NCBI GenBank assembly: GCA_946186245.1
Contig: CAMHMN010000011.1
Coordinates: forward strand, 1 to 49,083
Origin: an uncultured Clostridia bacterium
Lineage (GTDB): Bacteria; Bacillota; Clostridia; Oscillospirales; Acutalibacteraceae
DNA: 49,083 nucleotides
Direction: 5' to 3'
The position numbers were made by a program, and so were the translations under genes. Shown piece by piece: positions 10,001 through 16,719 of this stretch. Numbering within the stretch: position 1 is the first letter of the stretch; every line of letters begins with the position of its first letter. A model generated the notes under the pieces. That model was not told where the DNA came from. It did not search any database and saw only the letters and a program-made list of their open reading frames with translations.

Positions 10001-11272
10001 GGAATCACAAAAGCAATCCGCACATATGAAGGTCACTGCGGATGGGTTCGTTCGGTGGCTTATGTGCCTGGGAAAGAGTCTTTTATTTCCTGTTCGACCG
10101 ATGGCACTGTCAGAGAATGGCGCATCGGAACCACATATCCCTTCCGGACATACTGTGTGCAGAATGTCTGGGTGAATTTTGTGGCATGTGCTCCTGACGG
10201 AAATACATTTTTTTCCGCATCCTATGACGGTTCCATCAGCGAATGGCGATTCGGCGAACAGAAAGCCATGCAGATTTTCCAAGGGTGTGACCGCAGAATC
10301 AAGTGTGTCAATTATACTCCTGACGGCAAATCCTTTCTCATCGGAACATTTGACGGCTATGCAATTGAATGGAACCTTGACAGTGCAAAGATAACCCATT
10401 CCTATCAAAGCAACGGAGGTTCGGTGACTTCTATCGCTCCAGTGAAGGAAAACGACACGTTCCTGATGGGGTTATTTGATGGAACAATCAAAGAATGGCG
10501 CATAGGAGATAAACGCGAGATAAGAACTTATGAAGGTCATCTGAAACCGGTATACAGCATTGCATACAACCCAAAAATGAATACGTTTATTTCCGGTTCT
10601 GGCGACTGCACCGTCAGGGAATGGCGCATAGGAAATACAAAACCTATTCTGACATACCAAGGACATACTGATTGGGTGCGCAGTGTTGCATTGTCTCCCG
10701 ACGGCCAGTCTTTTCTTTCCGCTTCCAGTGACGGCACCGTTAAGGAATGGCGTGTCGGCAAACCTGAAGCGATCCGCACATACGCAGGGCATACTGCATG
10801 GGTGCGTTGGGTTGCTTATGCACCCGACGGCAAGACATTTCTATCAGTTGCGTTTGACGGCACCATTAAGGAATGGCATGTAGGTAATTCCGAGGCCATC
10901 CGTACTTATGATTTGAATGGAGAATGGGTGCGTTGCGTCGCCTATGCTCATGACGGATTGTCTTTCCTTACCGCGTCACATGACGGCTTCATCAATGAAT
11001 GGAGCGTCGGTCATCCGATCCCTGTCTGGCAATATCACGCTCATCAGCTTCCTGTGACGTTTTTGGATTATTCTCCGGTCGGAGACGGATTTCTATCATC
11101 CTCTTATGATGGCACTGTCAAAGAATGGAAAACAGGACAGTCGGTAAAGGTTTTTAAGTATTATCCCGGACTGTTCATTTCCTGCTGCGATATGCGTCAT
11201 TTGCATTCCGACAGCGCGTTTTCTGACGAAGAAAAAGAAATCCTGCGGCAGTACGGCGCTATTGTGGAGTAA
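7061..11272 (+). CDS. NACHT-type STAND NTPase with 14 C-terminal WD40 repeats
   Basis: 1403 residues, ATG behind GGGAG; a promoter-like TTGTAT-17-TATACT lies at about 6983-7011. Residues 1-190 are an unrecognised N-terminal domain, where STAND proteins usually carry their effector. The NACHT ATPase follows: Walker A GEGGIGKTT (about 238-246), Walker B LLLDGLNEI (about 337-345), and the sensor-like LTSRTEEA. A helical arm region reaches about 720, then a short pentapeptide-like stretch (LSGEDLSCLDLSKTNFNG). From about 780 there are 14 WD40 repeats, each ending (K/R/S/T/N/I)EW in place of WD, enough for two seven-bladed propellers. STAND proteins sense a ligand through the repeats, oligomerise and trigger the effector; many bacterial ones are anti-phage. 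A defence role is inferred from architecture and from the neighbouring restriction relic. Confidence 0.85.
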   Translation: MFKDTYKLGKKDEFNLIVYYDPDAANPWTKIKIGKSVDGKESNQYLKENNAAILKLVLDHAQINSSLIGKYDLPDDWPETDYNLGYSFYCAIRKFLGDYSYRLITQKARYGGVGFDLENVTIIKEERVLPPAETTIKKDVEIIPTTKSKSDTSDDNRPVTPQKLWNAGRNTYKQSKAGGRRFHLLHVDEQIMPFYSKDDKRANVKGAELPVNVRIGDSEDELSLREVLDKEHGNYYLIGEGGIGKTTALFHIMEQHYERKTYQLSEEIPLFVGLNRAPGVFGRWYKGSEGMQSCFIRMEIGRQLLHRPELADVPDEILKGISEEFSMTPADGVPRYMLLLDGLNEISIDDVTDSDTLVNGRPINGNIRWLLVEEINYLLTECPNVRVILTSRTEEAKVNCTQYGIEKIYLTGLKEKNIREYLARKHFTPEETDAALSDERLLECLVIPLFLTMYANLRDVNGVSSRGEILRTFFHERSQNIGLYTQQDALRNLKFNTYHLWFILDFLLPAIAHEMERREIFETSAKEIVRIIEPILKGWQPLPDGAVPAENGETYDASVIGEYGIACFEKYTSGKCTVETVAEEILDNGKNMAKVEKYVTNYAVDVLKIMCRNKGKYSFLHHHLRDFFAAMHDVNMLRIAVCAWEDDPELAVESLASFTAHKNHPEKSIFIGEILGEYRNKPSQTENTWLSHVPDGEEDRNLLRRSLELFRNKFGDAISRGVYNLLEPIRNVRQDLSGEDLSCLDLSKTNFNGIILGHPDASGANFQGSKLSMDNLLYSGHNGSVKCFVFSPNNDEPTFLSCSTDGTIKEWNRNTKQCICTYRGHNNSVNAIAYAPDGRSFISASDDCTVKEWQVGNPNPIHSYQNHDDCVYSVAFVTDNVFLSGSHDGTVKEWNISLNKCICIYRDAGHWVTALACSPDGKTFLSGSIDGSITEWQIGNPVPIRVYQRHSEWVRCIVFDETGKSFLSGANDGTVKEWQMGITKAIRTYEGHCGWVRSVAYVPGKESFISCSTDGTVREWRIGTTYPFRTYCVQNVWVNFVACAPDGNTFFSASYDGSISEWRFGEQKAMQIFQGCDRRIKCVNYTPDGKSFLIGTFDGYAIEWNLDSAKITHSYQSNGGSVTSIAPVKENDTFLMGLFDGTIKEWRIGDKREIRTYEGHLKPVYSIAYNPKMNTFISGSGDCTVREWRIGNTKPILTYQGHTDWVRSVALSPDGQSFLSASSDGTVKEWRVGKPEAIRTYAGHTAWVRWVAYAPDGKTFLSVAFDGTIKEWHVGNSEAIRTYDLNGEWVRCVAYAHDGLSFLTASHDGFINEWSVGHPIPVWQYHAHQLPVTFLDYSPVGDGFLSSSYDGTVKEWKTGQSVKVFKYYPGLFISCCDMRHLHSDSAFSDEEKEILRQYGAIVE

Positions 11273-11317
11273 TGCAGTTTGATAAGCAGTGATAATCAAG
11301 CCAATAACATAAAATGA

Positions 11318-11367
11318 CTTCCGGCACCCTGCGAGCAAATCGCAGCGGCATCCGGAAGCCATTTTTT
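11318..11367 (+). terminator. Terminator after the STAND gene
   Basis: The outer arms CTTCCGG (11318-11324) and CCGGAAG (11352-11358) enclose an inner stem CTGCGA/TCGCAG (11329-11334, 11340-11345), followed by TTTTTT at 11362-11367. Confidence 0.8.
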
Positions 11368-11473
11368 CGAGGTGATAGTTCCGTGATGTAGTTTCCCTCT
11401 CCGTTCCCTCATTGACACTTTTTGCTTATCAGCTCATTGGGATCACCTTCTTTCCGTTGGAACGGTGAATGTT

Positions 11474-11734
11474 TCATGTGCCTGCTTTTTGCGGCTTCGG
11501 ATAGAAACCGAGAACGAAAGCGACGATACCGAACACAGCGGCAAACCGTACTCCCCAGACGACGGCCAGCGCAATATAAAAGGAGTATCTGTATATGGCG
11601 AAGCTGACGGCAACAGAGGTGCAGGTGGTCATAAATCCCGTAAACACACTCTTGCACTGTATGAGCAGCCAGATAAAGAAGCCTTCCGCCAGCAGTTCGC
11701 AGGCAATGACAAAAATCGTTGTAAATTCTTTCAT
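11474..11734 (-). CDS. Small membrane protein of unknown function
   Basis: 86 residues, starting at ATG 11734 (minus) behind AAAGGAAG; a longer in-frame start at 11779 lacks a ribosome site. Three hydrophobic segments (FVIACELLAEGFFIWLLI, TCTSVAVSFAIYRYSFYIAL, VVWGVRFAAVFGIVAFVLGF) cover nearly the whole protein, which ends in a short polar tail. It is 20 bases downstream of the zinc-ribbon-like gene on the same strand, so the two probably form one transcript. Family not recognised. Confidence 0.55.
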   Translation of the reverse strand: MKEFTTIFVIACELLAEGFFIWLLIQCKSVFTGFMTTCTSVAVSFAIYRYSFYIALAVVWGVRFAAVFGIVAFVLGFYPKPQKAGT

Positions 11735-11753
11735 GTTCCGTCTTCCTTTCGTG

Positions 11754-12146
11754 TCAGATATTGTATCGGTGAGAATCAATCACGTACTGGTTGAAATCGC
11801 TCCATTCGCAGCAGAGTTCCTTCGCTTGCTCAACGCTGTGGATTTTTCGATTGGATAATATGTAGCATCTGCCGCATTGCTTGTCGTAGCCGTAGTCGAT
11901 GGTATAGCGTGAAAACCTTTTTCCGAAGAGAAACGGAGCGCGGTCGATGTAGCATCTGTAGCAGCTGTTTTTCATCATCTGAATGTCGAATCGGTAGGTG
12001 TGATCCTGCTCTTTGAATTTTGTATGTGCGATACATTTGTAACAAAATTGTTTGGGACGGCACATCACCGGCATTCTGACAAGGAAAACCAGAACGGACA
12101 GTGCGATCGGGCAGCAAATAATGAAATGTTCTTCAAAGAAATTCAT
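11754..12146 (-). CDS. Membrane-anchored cysteine-pair (zinc-ribbon-like) protein
   Basis: 130 residues from ATG 12146 (minus) behind AAAGGAG; the longer in-frame start at 12209 has no ribosome site. An N-terminal hydrophobic segment (FIICCPIALSVLVFLV) acts as signal or anchor. The rest carries three CxxC pairs (CYKC, CYRC, CGRC), suggesting one or more metal or disulfide sites, and many Tyr/His residues. It heads a two-gene minus-strand unit. A 13-base inverted repeat lies just upstream. Function unknown. Confidence 0.55.
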   Translation of the reverse strand: MNFFEEHFIICCPIALSVLVFLVRMPVMCRPKQFCYKCIAHTKFKEQDHTYRFDIQMMKNSCYRCYIDRAPFLFGKRFSRYTIDYGYDKQCGRCYILSNRKIHSVEQAKELCCEWSDFNQYVIDSHRYNI

Positions 12147-12162
12147 GATTGTGGCTCCTTTC

Positions 12163-12269
12163 TTAATTGACGGTTTCTGTTTCCTGCGTTGGTCATACCG
12201 TTGATTCAATTATAATTGATGAAAGAAAAATCTTCTACAGAAGGATAACCGAAAAATAACCGTCAATTA
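12163..12269. promoter_or_regulatory. Perfect 13-bp inverted repeat in a divergent promoter region
   Basis: TTAATTGACGGTT (12163-12175) and its exact reverse complement AACCGTCAATTAA (12257-12269) flank an AT-rich spacer holding CAATTATAATTG. The pair sits between the minus-strand gene ending its 5' side at 12146 and the plus-strand gene starting near 12307. An operator pair or a fold-back element would both fit. Confidence 0.45.
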
Positions 12270-12306
12270 ACAGCAAAATAGCCGCAGGCAAAAAAATGCA
12301 CCCCGT

Positions 12307-12837
12307 TTGCAGTGGGGAATGGAATGGATTGAAAATACCAACAAGTGGCTCACAGGCGAAATTCACGAGGATATCGCAATCGTCGTTACAGGCGTTGTGA
12401 TTTTCATTCTGAGTATTCTCGCATGGCGTTTCGGTACATCAGAATCAGCACGCGCCATGATCATTCCCCTTCTTGTGGCTGCGATACTGCTGATCAGATT
12501 GGGAGTCGGGCTGGCTGTCAACAACTACAACCGGAAAGAACAGTTTGAACAGCAGTACAGTAAATCGCAGCAGGAGTTCCTGGAAAGCGAAATAGCGCGG
12601 GTGGATGAGTTCATGATGATTTATCCCCAGACGATCATAGTCTCTTCTGTGATGATGGTGATCGGTGTAGGTATGTTTGCTTTCTGTTCCAGACCGTCTT
12701 TCAGGGCATCTGCGTTGGTGGTGATATTCATTGCCCTCACGGCTCTGACCATTGACTATTTTTCAAAAGAGCGCGGAATCATTTACCAGAACGAACTCAA
12801 CAGCATTCAAATCCAAACAAATACCGGAACGGAATAA
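12307..12837 (+). CDS. Four-helix membrane protein of unknown function
   Basis: 176 residues if the TTG at 12307 is used; ATG 12319 is an alternative, and no strong ribosome site decides between them. Four membrane helices are evident: IAIVVTGVVIFILSILAW, AMIIPLLVAAILLIRLGV, QTIIVSSVMMVIGVGMFAF and ASALVVIFIALTALTI. A charged cytoplasmic-type loop of about 35 residues (NRKEQFEQQYSKSQQEFLES) separates helices 2 and 3. I do not recognise a family. Its last codons fall inside the first conserved block of a dispersed repeat, so the 3' end may be repeat-derived. Confidence 0.55.
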   Translation: MQWGMEWIENTNKWLTGEIHEDIAIVVTGVVIFILSILAWRFGTSESARAMIIPLLVAAILLIRLGVGLAVNNYNRKEQFEQQYSKSQQEFLESEIARVDEFMMIYPQTIIVSSVMMVIGVGMFAFCSRPSFRASALVVIFIALTALTIDYFSKERGIIYQNELNSIQIQTNTGTE

Positions 12838-12987
12838 ACCAGGATTCTTATATATGGGTTATTCGTCCCAGTCATTCACCCAATACCGCACACGCTTAGA
12901 TAAACACCGCCCGTGAGAGGATCATTTCGTCCCATCTCACGGGCGGCAATTTTCATTATCCGCTATTTTCCTTCTACAAGAGGTATG
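12826..12987. repeat. Dispersed repeat, copy A
   Basis: Blocks shared with 21342-21483 in the same order are GGAACGGAATAAA, ATGGGTTATTC, a palindromic core (CCGCCCGTGAGAGG ... TCCCATCTCACGGGCGG), GCTATTTTCC and ACAAG-GGTATG. Read on the minus strand the core is a GC-rich hairpin. Confidence 0.6.
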
Positions 12988-13053
12988 CCGATGGCTGGAA
13001 GCACCGGTAGCTATAAGGATAACAACGAAACAGCCACGTCTAAACCGATTGAG

Positions 13054-13100
13054 AAAAAAACTGCTGTCTTACGAGGATTCAACCTCTTGCAGGACAGCAG
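13054..13100 (-). terminator. Terminator of the sigma/serpin operon
   Basis: On the minus strand CTGCTGTC (13100-13093) pairs with GACAGCAG (13068-13061), followed by seven T (13060-13054). It lies 35 bases past the serpin stop. Confidence 0.8.
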
Positions 13101-13134
13101 GCTTATTATTTGTATGGAGCGATGAACTCCTGTT

Positions 13135-13926
13135 TTATTGGACGGGATTATTAACAATGCCGACAAACAGCGGAAGTCCTGTTTCGCTCATGATCTCAAA
13201 GATAAACGGCCTGTCGAGGGTGAATTCCACATGATCAATGGATGCGCCCATTCCCTCAAAGCTCAGGACTGTGACCGAAGCCGCCTTACAGCCTTCCTAG
13301 TCAATCAGTACTCTCGTATTCTGTTCCGCCTGACTGAGGTAAATTTCGTCTGTGCTGTCGGTCAGGGGAGTGAAGTCCGATTTTTCAGCGTCAAAAATAT
13401 CTGTGATGCCAAGCGCGTTCAGTCCGTCGCTCAGATTAATTGTCGATGAAACGTCAAATTTGGGTATGGACAGAGTTACCATCGGCAACTTGCTATTTGT
13501 GTAGTTTCCGTTGCTGACCAAAAGTTTGCTTACCTGCTTGTCGCTCAGCAGATCAGCGGGAGTATAGCCTTCGCGGGGAAGTATCAGCTTCATGTGACCG
13601 TTGTTCTGGAGCAGTAAGCTGACGGAGGAAAAATGATCTCCCCAGCTATAATTAGCCATTTGATAAGCGTTCATGAAATCGCACTTCATATCTCCCGATT
13701 TCGCGAGAACCATCGCTTTATCGCTGACAATGTACGAGGGCTTGTGTTTTCCGGCTTTCGGGAAAACAATCACGCAGGCAATGACCGCCGCCGCGCAGAC
13801 GCTTCCGACAGCCGCCCATTTCAAAAATCGGTTCGGTTTCCTTTTGGGTGACAGTTCGGGGATGAGCTTCTCATCTGTATCACCGATGACATCGAGAAGA
13901 ATTTCTCTGTTTTTCATTTTTTTCAT
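13135..13926 (-). pseudogene. Membrane-anchored, shortened serpin with an in-frame TAG
   Basis: The first 209 residues have a short cytoplasmic N-terminus, one membrane helix (WAAVGSVCAAAVIACVIVF), then serpin sequence: MKLILPREG, VTLSIPKFDVSS and LNALGITDIFD. After VLID a TAG stops translation at 13297-13299, but the same frame continues EGCKAASVTVLSFEG (the hinge before the reactive loop), then RPFIFEIMSETGLPLFVGIV, the canonical serpin C-terminus, to TAA at 13135. The expected codon is GAG, one base from TAG. The N-terminal half of a normal serpin (about 370 residues) is absent, so the gene also carries an internal deletion. Its start overlaps the sigma stop (ATGA), so the pair was an operon. 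Serpins trap proteases; this copy is probably dead. Confidence 0.75.
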
Positions 13927-14549
13927 ATAACTACGCCTTCCTTTTCCAGATAGTCTTTCAATTTGTTTCTAACCCGCTGCAAGAGCATCTTGACAGCGCC
14001 TTCAGAGAGATCATACCGCTTTGCAATTTCACTCACAGGCATCATGTACCAGTAACGCAGGAGAAATACGGTTCTGTTTTTATCGGGCAGCTCCCGCAGA
14101 AAACGGTTTAGAGCCTGTTTAGAATCTCCACGTGTGCGGATGGCGCAGTCAGATTTTTCGCCAGATGCAGCCAAAACCGCAGGCAATACTTTGTGTATTA
14201 ACGAGGATTTTGGCAAAATATGGCGGAGAAGATGCAAGCCAGACGTGCGTGGAGAGATTCTAAACAGGCTCTTAAACCTTCCCGCAGCGCAAGCCTGTCC
14301 TCTATCGGCCTGTCTTCTCCGATACACTCTGCCAACTCATCAAGGCACAGAGATATCTGACCTCCGCCGCGTTTTTTCGACATATCGCTGCGGAATCTGT
14401 CGATAGCAAGATTGCGTGTGATCCTGCCGAAGAATACAGCCAGTCGGTTCGGCTTTTCAGGAGGCATGGTATTCCAAGCACGAAACCATGTGTCATTGAC
14501 ACATTCCTCTGTATCTTCCGCCGAATGCAGAATATTGATTATTACACGA
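13923..14549 (-). pseudogene. ECF sigma factor, truncated at its 5' end and split by a MITE
   Basis: Removing the element at 14111-14271 and one TTA copy rejoins ALREGL to NRFLRELPDKN in frame. The rebuilt protein has region 2 (DTEECVNDTWFRAWNTMP, ITRNLAIDRFR) and region 4 (MPVSEIAKRYDLSEGAVKML). The normal first 40 or so residues are missing: recognisable sequence starts at IINILHSAED, directly against the stop codon of the acyl-carrier-protein gene. Both lesions prevent a functional sigma factor. Its partner was the serpin gene downstream, with which it overlaps by ATGA. Confidence 0.8.
14111..14271. mobile_element. 161-bp MITE inserted in the sigma gene
   Basis: Terminal inverted repeats are GAGCCTGTTTAGAATCTCC at 14111 and, inverted, GAGCCTGTTTAGAATCTCTCC ending at 14271 (2-base difference, extended by CACG). 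A target duplication TTA lies at 14108-14110 and 14272-14274. There is no transposase frame inside. GAGCCTG ends with a 3-bp TNA target recall the IS1031/ISL2 groups of the IS5 family; that assignment is from memory. Confidence 0.85.
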
Positions 14550-14771
14550 TTATTGGTTCTCAATAAAAGCTATAACGTCACCGACTGTCTTAAAGCCCTT
14601 AATGGCGCGGTCGGGAATTTCAATGTCAAACTCATCCTCTACTGAAAAAACAAGGTTGACCAAATCGAGTGAACTAAGACCAAGATCGGAGATCAGCACG
14701 GTGTTTTCATTGATAGAAATGCTATCGTCTCCGGTGTATTCTCGGATGATGTTCGTTAATTTCTCAATCAT
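14550..14771 (-). CDS. Acyl carrier protein of the lipopeptide cluster
   Basis: 73 residues from ATG 14771 (minus), preceded by GGAGAG; the upstream in-frame ATG at 14786 is less well placed. The phosphopantetheine site is DLGLSSLDLV, with the Ser carrying the prosthetic arm, followed by the acidic helix VFSVEDEFDIEIPD typical of fatty-acid-type carriers. It overlaps the end of the acyl-AMP ligase gene by 8 bases (ATGATTGA), indicating translational coupling. It should receive the acyl group from that ligase and present it to the condensation domain of the NRPS. Its stop codon abuts the truncated sigma gene, so this is the left edge of the inserted cluster. Confidence 0.85.
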   Translation of the reverse strand: MIEKLTNIIREYTGDDSISINENTVLISDLGLSSLDLVNLVFSVEDEFDIEIPDRAIKGFKTVGDVIAFIENQ

Positions 14772-16365
14772 GTTTTTTCTCTCCATTCTTTCTTATGATT
14801 TTTTTGGTAGTTGTTTTGGGAAATTCGGTGTCACGGATGATGATCTTTCCGATATTCTGGTTTTGTGGAAGCTGCCGGTTGATATTTTTTATATCTTCGT
14901 CGATGCGTTCTCCGGCATCGGAAACGCACTCGTCAGGAAAGACTTCCGCTACAATCAGATTATCCATACCGTAGACGATCACTTCTTTGAGATAGGGGAT
15001 GGAATACAGCTTTTGTTCGATCAATTCCGCGGAGATATTTTCTCCGTTTCCAAGAATAATCAGGTTTTTTATGCGTCCTGTAATATGAAGTGCTCCATAT
15101 CTGTCTATTTCGCCAATATCACCGGTGTGGAACCATCCGTCCGTCAAAGCCTGCGAAGTCATTTTTTCATCGTGATAATATCCGAGCATGACATTCTCTC
15201 CTCTGACAAGGAGTTCTCCGTTTTCAGCAATCATCACTTCATTACAGCAAATCGGCATTCCGACACTACCCGGTACAATGAATTGATTTCTGTTTACTGC
15301 CACAACCGGTCCGCATTCAGTGATTCCGTAGCCATTGAGCACGGTTATGCCCAAAGAACGGAAACCGTCAATATACTTTTCATTAATTGGAGCGCCTCCC
15401 GAGATTATGAGATTCAGATTGCCTCCAAAAGCATCCATAACAGACCTAAAGAATACTTTTCTTAGATCAACTTTAATTTTAAGCAGAAGGTTGCTGACGC
15501 TTATCAGCTTTCTCAAAAGCCTGTCTTTCCCTTGCTTAGCGGCACTGTTCCAGATGTTCTTATAGAGTGTTTCCACTACCAGCGGAACGGCAAACAGGTT
15601 TTGCGGCTTGTATTTCTGAAAATCTGACGAAAGCCGCTTTAAGCTCCTGTTAATGCATACCGGATAGCCATACAGCATAATCATAAGTACGCCTGCCACC
15701 AATCCGAAGGTATGATGTAACGGTAAAATCAAAAGAGAAGCTCCGTCAAGCCATACATTGCAGCAACTTCCATACATACTTGAGCATAGATTGTTATGTG
15801 AGAGCATTACTCCTTTAGGCTTGCCGGTTGTGCCGGATGTATAAACGATTGACGCTAAATCATCCTTTCCGGGTGCGATGGCAGAATACTCCAGATGACC
15901 TTCTTTCATCAGACGCATTCCCTCTTTCAGCAGATCGGGAAGATCCTTCATATTGATTGTATCAATGGAAGTGTGCAGCTGGGCGGCTATATCCGCGTAT
16001 TGGTCTGAACAGATTAACAATTTGCACTCGCTGTCCCGCAATAGATAATCCACCTGATCAGGGGACAGATCTTTATCAATCGGCACAGCGACAGATTTTC
16101 CGTTGGTCACAGCGAAATAACTTAACAACCAAAAATAGCTGTTTTCTCCTAAAATGGCTATATGGCATTCCCTATAACCTTTATCAAATAAATAAGTGCC
16201 AAACGCCAAACCATCTGAACGGAATTGAGAATAGCTCACTGAAACAATATCTTTCCCTTTTTCGTAGCTGAATGCCGTTTTTTCCGCGTATTCAGCCGCA
16301 CAGAAATCTGTCAATTCCTTCAACGAGTACACACGGGTATGCTGATACAGGTTATAATGCTTCAA
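14764..16365 (-). CDS. Acyl-AMP ligase (fatty-acid adenylation) of the lipopeptide cluster
   Basis: 533 residues from TTG 16365 (minus), with AAGGAGG 9 bases upstream; a longer frame start at 16416 is poorly supported. ANL-superfamily signatures are present in order: VYTSGTTGKPKGVMLS (P-loop, about 174), NGYGITECGP (about 340), WFHTGDIG and GRIKNLIILGNGENIS, with a C-terminal lysine in TTTKKIIRKNG. The enzyme activates a carboxylic acid with ATP and transfers it to CoA or, as the adjacent ACP gene suggests, to a carrier protein. The co-encoded C-A-T-R NRPS makes a starter-lipid role likely. Chain length cannot be read from sequence. Confidence 0.85.
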   Translation of the reverse strand: MKHYNLYQHTRVYSLKELTDFCAAEYAEKTAFSYEKGKDIVSVSYSQFRSDGLAFGTYLFDKGYRECHIAILGENSYFWLLSYFAVTNGKSVAVPIDKDLSPDQVDYLLRDSECKLLICSDQYADIAAQLHTSIDTINMKDLPDLLKEGMRLMKEGHLEYSAIAPGKDDLASIVYTSGTTGKPKGVMLSHNNLCSSMYGSCCNVWLDGASLLILPLHHTFGLVAGVLMIMLYGYPVCINRSLKRLSSDFQKYKPQNLFAVPLVVETLYKNIWNSAAKQGKDRLLRKLISVSNLLLKIKVDLRKVFFRSVMDAFGGNLNLIISGGAPINEKYIDGFRSLGITVLNGYGITECGPVVAVNRNQFIVPGSVGMPICCNEVMIAENGELLVRGENVMLGYYHDEKMTSQALTDGWFHTGDIGEIDRYGALHITGRIKNLIILGNGENISAELIEQKLYSIPYLKEVIVYGMDNLIVAEVFPDECVSDAGERIDEDIKNINRQLPQNQNIGKIIIRDTEFPKTTTKKIIRKNGEKKHD

Positions 16366-16499
16366 ATATTTCTGCCTCCTTAGAATTAAATACGGTAGGC
16401 GATTGTATAATAGCAAGAATGTCGGAAAACGGAGGATTGGCAGATTTGAAAACGCAGCGTTTTCTCCGCTTTTAGCAAGAGAAATTTTGATTATTCCTT

Positions 16500-16700
16500 G
16501 TTTCTGGTGCGCCCGGGTGCCTCTTTATCTCAGCGTGATGCAGCGAAGGGCTCTGCCCCTCTTTGTCAGCTTCGCTGCCATAGTACCCCGCAAGGGCGCT
16601 GCCCTTGACCCGCGAGGAGGTCCAGCCCCCCTCGACTCCCACGCTCGCAAGCTCGCTTGTTATGGCGCTGCGCGCTTTCCTATTTTTTTACAATCCCCTA
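16500..16700. repeat. GC-rich dispersed repeat between ligase and NRPS genes
   Basis: The gap of about 350 bases between 16366 and 16719 has no gene. It contains a hairpin GCAGCGAAG (16540-16548) / CTTCGCTGC (16570-16578), a second one around GCAAGGGC-GCT-GCCCTTG, and the string TCCCACGCTCGC. Related pieces occur at 35353-35400 (plus) and 43411-43455 (minus). It is much richer in GC than the neighbouring genes. Confidence 0.55.
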
Positions 16701-16719
16701 ATTAAATACGGATTTTTTC

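Noticed and set aside
9390-11160. DNA tandem repeats of about 126 bp as a separate repeat locus
   Set aside because: They are the codons of WD40 repeats, diverged at the DNA level and fully explained by the protein.
12913-13449. Plus-strand frames over the repeat and serpin tail
   Set aside because: The serpin C-terminal motifs on the minus strand explain the second part; the first part is a palindromic repeat with no start site.
14602-15465. Plus-strand open frame of 287 codons over the acyl-AMP ligase
   Set aside because: It is antisense to a gene with all ligase motifs; it has no ribosome site or family signal.
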